NCBI GenBank assembly: GCA_038501195.1
Contig: JBBPUQ010000003.1
Location: 3,936,501 to 4,000,500, forward strand
Length of the DNA: 64,000 nucleotides
Direction: 5' to 3'
From: Nemania diffusa
Taxonomy: Eukaryota > Ascomycota > Sordariomycetes > Xylariales > Xylariaceae
Notes under the pieces: model-generated
The model's database searches: none
What the model was told of the DNA's origin: nothing
Seen by the model: only the letters and a program-made list of their open reading frames with translations
Shown here: one piece after another, positions 57,184 through 64,000 of the stretch
Numbering within the stretch: the stretch's first letter is position 1
How the letters are laid out: each line of letters opens with the position of its first letter
Position numbers and translations under genes: made by a program

Positions 57184-59979
57184 ATGGAGGCTACAAATCC
57201 GACCGCCGGATGGGAGAAGGTCGGCGATCGATTTTATCGCAAGACTCAGCTGTATACTGCTGTCTTCGACCAGGATCTAGACCTGGACAATTATATCGTT
57301 GCTGGAGCTCCATACGGCGGCGCTGTAGGTAAGACACGCTTCAAAAATATTTACTGCAGCCTGTTTTAATCTCTTTCGTACTCTAACTTGATCTCACTAA
57401 CATCGCACAGCAATTTGCCGGGATGAGACTCGCATCGTCACTTACCGGCTCAACCAATCGACAAAGCCGAGCATCGATATATACAGTTGCGCAGGCAAGC
57501 TTCTCAAGAGCATTGCCTGGGACAAAGGCTCTGTGAAAGGGCTCGGATGGTCTGAGGACGAGAAATTGCTAGTAGTGAGCTACGATGGCACGGTCCGTTG
57601 CTACTATGACCTGCAGGGCGACTTCACTCAATTCTCCCTAGGACGCGAGGCCGAGGACTTTGGCGTGCACTCGTGCCGGTTCTATGATCACGGTATGGTG
57701 GCACTGCTTACCAACAACGCCCTCATCTCAGTATCATCGTATGACGAACCGCGGCCGAAATTGCTAGCCATGCCGCCCGAGGGCGAAATTCACTCTTGGA
57801 CCATTATTTCGCCTAGCTTTACTCTATCACGATCCGTCGAGGTGTTATTGAGCATTGGAAAGACAGTTTATGTCGTGGATGCCGCTGAATGTGAAGATCG
57901 ATTCCTTGACATTGGACCCTTTACCCATATCAGTGCCTCCCCCAACGGCAAGTTCGCCGCCCTCTACACCGCAAACGGCAAGGCCCATGTTATTACCTCG
58001 GACTTCCAGGATCGTCTAAGCGAATACGACTCTCGGTCCCAGATAACGCCAAAGTATCTTCAATGGTGCGGCAACGATGCCGTCGTCGTTGCCTGGGAGG
58101 ATGAAGTAAACGTAGTTGGACCTAAGAATGCCGTGGCGAGCTTCGTATACGAGGGCCGAGTTCACGTCATCGCTGGTAAGACCTCCACATCTCTTATAAT
58201 AGTCAAAAGCTAACAACAATAGACCATGATGGTGTTCGTCTTTTGACCAACGATGTTTGCGATTTCATTCAAAAAGTGCCAGAAGTTACTGACGAAGTCT
58301 TTCGCTATGGCACCGAATCACCGGCTTCTGTCCTTCTAGATGCAGTAGAGCAGCTGGAAAACCAGTCGCCAAAAGCCGACGATAATATTCAACTGATCAG
58401 GCCGAACCTCGTCGAGGCGGTGGACAACTGCGTCGCTGCGGCGGGACACGAATTTAGTATCCACTGGCAGAAACAACTACTTAAAGCAGCATCCTTCGGC
58501 AAATCCGTCCTCGATATCTACAATAGTGATGACTTTGTCGACATGTGTGAGACGTTGAGAGTTCTCAACGCCGTTCGCTATTACGAAATCGGATTGCCCT
58601 TGTCATACGAGCAATATCAACGTCTCACGCCAGAGGGATTGATACAAAGACTCATCAACCGGCATGAGTATCTTCTTGCTATCAAAGTCGCTGGATATTT
58701 GCATCTGGCGACAGATCGCATATACGTCCACTGGGCTTCGGCTAAAGTACGGACTGGTGCAGAAGATGACAGTACAATCTGTCGCATGGTTGTCGAGAAG
58801 CTTGCTGGCAAGCCAGGCATATCGTTTGAGACCATCGCGCGTGCCGCATATGATGAGGGTCGTGGTCGGCTTGCTACCGAACTTCTCAACCATGAACCCC
58901 GCGCTGGCCGCCAGGTACCCCTTCTTCTAAGTATGGAGGAGGATGAGATTGCACTAGACAAGGCTATCGAGAGTGGCGACTCGGACCTGATTATCTTCGT
59001 GCTCCTACAACTCAAGAAGAAGCTTCCCCTCGCCTCCTTCTTCCGCGTCATCAACGCCCGGCCCGCCGCCACAGCACTCGTGGAATCTTCCGCTATGTTA
59101 GAGGGTGACAACGCTCTGCTCAAGGACCTTTACTACCAAGACGATCGCAGAGTTGACGGTGCCGGTATTTTCATCCGCGAGGCCCTACAACAGCCGGATG
59201 GCCGCACGACAAGTGACAAGCTCGCACTTGCTGCCAAACTCCTGTCCGACTCAAGAGAGAATAACTTCGAGCTCACCGCCCTGAAGGAGGCGACAACTCT
59301 CCTACGGATGCAGGAAGCTCTAGACCGAGACCTGACAGACTCCTTCAAAGGCCTTAGTGTCAACGAGACACTATACAAGTTGATTCACCTGGGGTACTCT
59401 AACAAAGCCAAGCGGATCCAAAGCGAGTTCAAGGTCCCAGAAAAAGTGACCTGGTGGATTCGGTAAGCAGGCACAGACTAGAATCTAAGATCTCAAGTTC
59501 TCCCAACTCACGATGCTAATCACGCGCGTAACAGGCTGAGAGCCCTCGTGGCAAGACGCGACTGGAATGAGGTCGAGGAGATTGCTAAGAGCAGGAAAAG
59601 CCCGATTGGCTGGGAGGTACGTAAAAACGATTCTTCTCTCGTGAATAAACTGCCATCGTCCTCTCTCTCATACACGCACATTTATATACCCCTTAAATCC
59701 CTTCGCTGACTAGAATTCGTCGAAAAGCCGTTCTTCAACTTGGTACTACAGGCGGGCAACGCCCGCTTGGCCGCTGTCTTTATCCCGAAGTGCACCAACC
59801 TGGAGCCGGGTGCGGCTATTACCATGTATGAGAAGTGCGGCATGCGCGTGAAGGCTGCGGAGGAGGCTGTCAAGGCCAGGGATGCTGACACGTGGATGCG
59901 GCTGCTGGAGGCGGCAGGCAAGAATACCACCGAAGGGAGAGAGATCGAGCGGTTAGGAGCGCAGGTTTTTAAGAAGTAG
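57184..59979 (+). CDS. VPS16: Vacuolar protein sorting-associated protein Vps16 (HOPS/CORVET core)
   Basis: Five exons (57184-57328, 57411-58175, 58223-59462, 59535-59616, 59728-59979) give 827 aa, usual for the family. The N-terminal beta-propeller domain (about 1-420) starts WEKVGDRFYRKTQLY and includes AWDKGSVKGLGWSEDEKLLV and the DGTVRCY strand. The C-terminal alpha-solenoid (about 510-827) includes RHEYLLAIKVAGYL, a Vps16 landmark. Vps16 is a core subunit that pairs with Vps33 and tethers membranes to endosomes and vacuoles. The last intron is placed with an AAG acceptor at 59725-59727 because it alone restores SPIGWE-PFFNLVLQAGN in phase; the nearby TAG (about 59713) gives the wrong frame. 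Confidence 0.95.
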
Positions 59980-60789
59980 TAGATAATTTGCGCTCATTGA
60001 CCGCGTTAGTAGCACTCGGCGTCTTTTTATTATAGCACATTTCAGAGGGCCAGACAATAATGCATGTATACTTTATCTCAATTTCAATCCTGACACCTAC
60101 CATAATGATAGAAGTACCACATCGACAGGCCGGAACACAGGTTTTCGGCACTTCGATACAGCAGCGTTGTGGAACTTTTGTTGGCCATTCCTTATACCGA
60201 CGTCTATGAACAAAAAATGCTAGAGACATCCACCCCTAATCAACCGACCCGGCATAACCCTTCCTGGCCATTAAGGACAAAACTCACATAACAGAATCCG
60301 TACCCCCATCATCATCCCTTCCATCATCATCATCCCGTAACGTTGCGTTCATGCGTGCTACCTCCGTAATAACAGTGTTCTCTTGCCCCTAGATTCTGAT
60401 AACAGTGGCTTGGTTTTACCTGAATCAAGTGTCTGCTTGTATTTGGCGAGATCTTACGCCTGAAGACATAATGGCAGAAAAATTGCAGGAATAGAAAGTC
60501 GAATAGACTGGGGGAGATTCCCACCACAAACTTAATCGAAGGGCGGGGTATCCAGTAAAAGCTGTTGCTACCCAGCATATCGTCGAGATCCGAAGGATAA
60601 GAGATAGATGCGCCAGCACCATGTCGACATCAGAGCTTGGTTTAAGAAGAGGCTGTTGCAGTAGCAAAGCAATGAATAAACATCAGAAATTTTCGTATCG
60701 ATAAGGCCAGTCAGAACGCCATGGGGACCCTCCCAGAGAGCCTGGGCAGTGAGAAATCTGGTTTTATACAGACCCGCCGCGGTATTACT
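59980..60789. other. Intergenic between convergent VPS16 and eIF4B
   Basis: 810 bp of 3' flanks; no gene is recognised. Confidence 0.7.
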
Positions 60790-62995
60790 TCAAACTCGTT
60801 GGCGACGGCCTTTTGATGGTACGGTGGTCCAGCCATCGGGATCTTGGGTGGGAGCAGCTTCTGCTTCGGAGGTAGCGGGGACACCTTGGGTAGGTTGCTG
60901 CGCAGCAGCGGTAGGGTTCCCATTTACACGCGGGCTTCTGCCGTCATAACTACCGCGTGGGCCGCGAGGCGCACCGCCGCGTCCTCGAGCATCTCCACGG
61001 CCGCGCGAAGCATTCACATATCCACCACGGCCTTGTCGCTGCTCTCCCGAAGCTGTCCGCCAGTTGCCACTCTCTACTGCTCGTGATTTAGGGTTCGGGG
61101 CGCCCTCTTTCGGCCTAGACGGCAACTTCTGATCTGCAACCGTTCCATTCTCGGTACTTTCTGTCGGTACTTCCTTGGGTTCGGTAGGAGCCTCGGCTTT
61201 CACCTCGGGTGCCTCCACCTTAGCCGCTTCGGCCTCTGCAGCGGCCTTCTCGGCAGCGGCCTTCTCGGCGGTGGCCTTCTCGGCGGCGGCTTTCTCGGCA
61301 GCGGCTTTGTCTGCGATGGCCTTCTCGGCAGCAGCTTCCTTGGCTAGACGGCGCTCCTCCTTCGCCTTCTCCTCACTCTCTTTCTTCTCTTTTAGTAGCT
61401 GGTCCCGCTTATCAGCAATCTCACGTTCCTTTGCTGCTGTATCAATAGGACGAGCAGCGCCGAAAGGGCTTGCTTTCGCATCGCCGGTTGCACTTGGCGA
61501 TGTGACGTCCGGCGATTCGGACACGGTTCGCTTCGCAAGTTGAAGTCTAGGACGGCCACCAGTGGCAAGGACAGCGGGACCCGGGCCAGCTGGCGAAGGT
61601 GGCGCCTCACTACCCTCCCGAGACTGTTCAGGAGACTTGACAGGTGCATCGGGGCGCATGCTAGTACGCCATTGATTATCGAGCTCGGCAGCCGTGGGGA
61701 CCCGTTCGGGACGTTCCGGTCGCTCTCTAAATTCTCTCGGGGGTCGGGAGCCCTCCTGGCGTCCTTCGCCCCACGTAGCGGGCGAAACTTTGCGATCTTG
61801 TCGGAAAGTTTCTCCGCGGCCGGCGTCGCTTCCCCGGGGGCGGCTATCAGTGCGAGACATAGAGCGCTCAGGCTGCGGGAGAGGTGACAAAGGACCTCGT
61901 CGTTCCCAGTTACCAAAATCCCGTACCTTCCCATCTTCGGCTGGCCCTTCACGGAAACTTGGTGTACGACGCTCGCCAAAATCGTTGGGCCGTCGGTTGT
62001 TATTCCGAGATGGGTCATCGGCCAGGGGACCTTTGCGCTCCCAGCTGCTCAGATCTCGGGCCGAGTCGCCGCGATTCTCACGTTCTTTAGCTGGTCTGAA
62101 GTTAGTACGTGTCGTCATTCACATACACATTGATGCAAACTTACGAGGATCCGCGATTCTGACCTTGATGGTCCGGCCCTGGAAACTGGTTCCATCAAGA
62201 GTGAGTGCCTGCTTGAGGCCATCTACCGTAGCGAATTCAGCGTAAGCAAATCCTTTAGGACGTTGCTCGACACGGTCCTCAATGATGCGAACGCTCGTGA
62301 TCTCGCAGTCGCTGAAGAAATCAGTAACACTCTCGCTTGTTGCTTCGTAGGAGAGGTTGCCGAGATGGGCGGTGTAGGGCGGCTTTGTAGGCAACTGCGT
62401 AGGGAATGAATCCCGAGGGGCGTAGGCTATGTTGGTGAAATTTATGTTAGCCCTCAAACAAACAAGAACTAGGGCGCTGAGGGCTGAGGACAACGAAGAT
62501 ATGACGGCGCACCTCGATCGTTGCTGCTAGAGCCATAGCCAGAGTAACTGGAGTACCCAGCCTTGCGGTCGGAAGTCGACGGAGGCAGTGGCTGGGAGCC
62601 TAGTGACTGTGGGTTAGAGACACGCGCTGATGCAATGTGATACATGGAGTGACTTTTAACATACCAGAAAACTCCTCGACCTCGTCAGCCCAGGATCCTC
62701 CGTACTCTGTGTATTTATCTCATGTTAGATGTATGTTGTCCAAAGCGGCATCAATGGCGGGGTGGCAGTGGGAGATGGGAATGTGGGAGATGTGGGAGAG
62801 GGGGGATTGGGAGTAGGAGTAGGAGCGAGAGTGGAAATGGACGTGGGAGGTCAAAGGGACTGGGGACTGACTCTCTTCATTCAGGAAGGCCCCGAGGGAC
62901 ATCTTCTGCTGCTGTTCCTTTTTCTTGGGCGCTGTGGGATACAAATGTCAGCACAGTGGCGCCGCAGGCCGACTAGAGTGCAGCAACAAACCCAT
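60790..62995 (-). CDS. TIF3: Translation initiation factor eIF4B
   Basis: Six exons (62992-62995, 62872-62931, 62665-62706, 62513-62599, 62145-62426, 60790-62090) give 591 aa. The first exon is only ATGG; joining to CGCCCAAGAAA gives the expected fungal start MAPKKKEQQQKMSLGAFL, then GGSWADEVEEF. The RRM spans about 82-158 (RNP2 HLGNLSY, RNP1 KGFAYAEF). After it come repeats of the SWERKGPL/NWERRGPL kind, an Arg-rich region, a long Ala/Glu/Lys helix (AAEKA units) and an RGG-rich C-terminus ending DGWTTVPSKGRRQRV. eIF4B stimulates the eIF4A helicase and mRNA loading onto 40S. The exon 2 donor GTCAGT is weaker than the others. The last acceptor is chosen at CCAG (62091-62094) because only it restores ADPPKERENRG. 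Confidence 0.93.
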
Positions 62996-64000
62996 GATTG
63001 CGGTAGTGCGATGTTATGCGCAAGAGTGCACAGCTGTACAGAGAATAGTCGCGCGGGTCGGGAATACAAGACCGGACAGACAGGAATCGGTCGGTCGCTT
63101 GATCGGTCGGTCGCTTGGGTTTGTGCTGGTGAAGCAGGCAGGTGTAGTCTGGATAGACTAGAGTTGCGGTATCGTCGCCAATCTCAAAAGGGATGGGTCG
63201 ATTGGCAGGCGGCGGGATATCGAAGGTTGTCTCCGAGAGGGTTTGGCAAGGGGAGACGCTTGCCTCTTCGGAGAGAAAAATTTAATCGCTGGAGGGTAAT
63301 TTTGGGTGCTGGGCAATTGGGAGGTTCGTGGTGGGGAGGCGACTTGGGCCAATCCCGGGCTAAGCAAAACACAAATCCACATACCTTCCGTAGGTAAGTA
63401 AGTACCAAGGTAGCTACGGCTGCGACTTCCTACAGGTAATGTATTCAGGCGCTAATGATATGGTGAATTAGTGAATGGGCTATCTATGTACATAATGTAG
63501 CATAGATACATTTAATATGCGTACCTTACCTACATAATACTTCATAGGCCTACACATAGAAGCCCTCTATTCAATCCCTTAGTACACGTAACTTGTAGTG
63601 AGATAATGGTACTAGGATGTATATACAGTACTTTTGATTTAGGTAGTTCCTCGACTCAACTACCTACCTAGGTAATCTGCACCCAGAGTCGCCATTTATT
63701 TCAGCCAGGTACTTGTGCTCATCAATATTTTAACACAAAGTTAATCATGTGAAATAACTTAGACTACCTACCTACCTCGAAGTTTAATTGATTGGTGTAG
63801 GGATGAACAAAAGGGAGGATATCTTATTAACTGCTTCGGTAGAGCGACTCGTGGCGGTGCGGCTCGCACAACTACATGCGATAATCCTCGAATAACAGGT
63901 TTTATTATCTAGGTGTGTACAGAATACAGGTGTGCGCGCTATGCCGAAGATGCAGTTAATCAGATAGTACCTACACCAGCCCCACATATACTACTACATA
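62996..64000. other. eIF4B promoter side and distal flank
   Basis: No gene is supported. CCTACCTAGGTA-type motifs occur at about 63395-63415, 63522-63533, 63640-63675 and 63762-63778. The 222-codon plus-strand ORF that starts at 62729 lies across eIF4B exon 2 and has shadow-like composition. Confidence 0.65.

Noticed and set aside
61175..61543. Ala/Ser-rich plus ORF over eIF4B
   Set aside because: Shadow of the AAEKA helix repeat in the real minus-strand gene.
1..64000. CRISPR arrays, rRNA genes, prophage or bacterial operons
   Set aside because: Intron-bearing fungal nuclear genes throughout; no spaced direct-repeat array and no rRNA-like stretch seen.

Overview
This 64 kb window is nuclear DNA of a filamentous ascomycete (Pezizomycotina). 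Genes have short introns (about 50-110 nt, GT...CTAAC...YAG), lie on both strands, and include families typical of this group: a Hap5/HapE CCAAT-binding subunit, a Mei2-type RNA-binding protein, a secreted RNase T1 and a secreted GMC oxidoreductase. The overall look suggests Sordariomycetes, but order and genus cannot be fixed from the sequence alone.

Layout. 1-1049: start of a minus-strand membrane protein that runs off the window. 1050-9080: an 8 kb stretch with no convincing gene. 9.1-18.6 kb: an accessory-looking block with a POT/PTR peptide transporter, secreted RNase T1, secreted GMC oxidoreductase and an unknown small protein, separated by 1-1.6 kb spacers. 19.6-29.7 kb: housekeeping genes PRP8 (7.1 kb, no intron), ribosomal protein eL34 and the complex I assembly factor NDUFAF3, plus a 168 bp foldback element. 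31.7-42.5 kb: an alpha/beta-hydrolase fused to a cysteine phosphatase of PIR1/capping-enzyme type, a Slp1-type SUN protein and an 11-exon mei2 gene. 42.5-46.8 kb: a sparse region with one small conserved-looking ORF. 46.8-63 kb: a dense housekeeping block with SEC15 (exocyst), HAP5/hapE, FCF2 (pre-rRNA processing), a zinc-type dehydrogenase with an apparent one-base frameshift, VPS16 (HOPS/CORVET) and eIF4B.

The genes do not form one pathway. They are mostly core functions (splicing, translation, ribosome biogenesis, membrane traffic, respiration) interspersed with nutritional secreted enzymes. No biosynthetic cluster, CRISPR array, rRNA, convincing tRNA or intact transposon was seen. The most unusual items are the hydrolase-phosphatase fusion with two overlapping upstream ORFs, the foldback element, very small exons in mei2, hapE, PTR2 and eIF4B, the dehydrogenase frameshift, and a run of CCAAT boxes upstream of the gene for a CCAAT-binding subunit.

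All exon structures were derived by eye from splice signals, frame and remembered family conservation. No alignment or database search was run.
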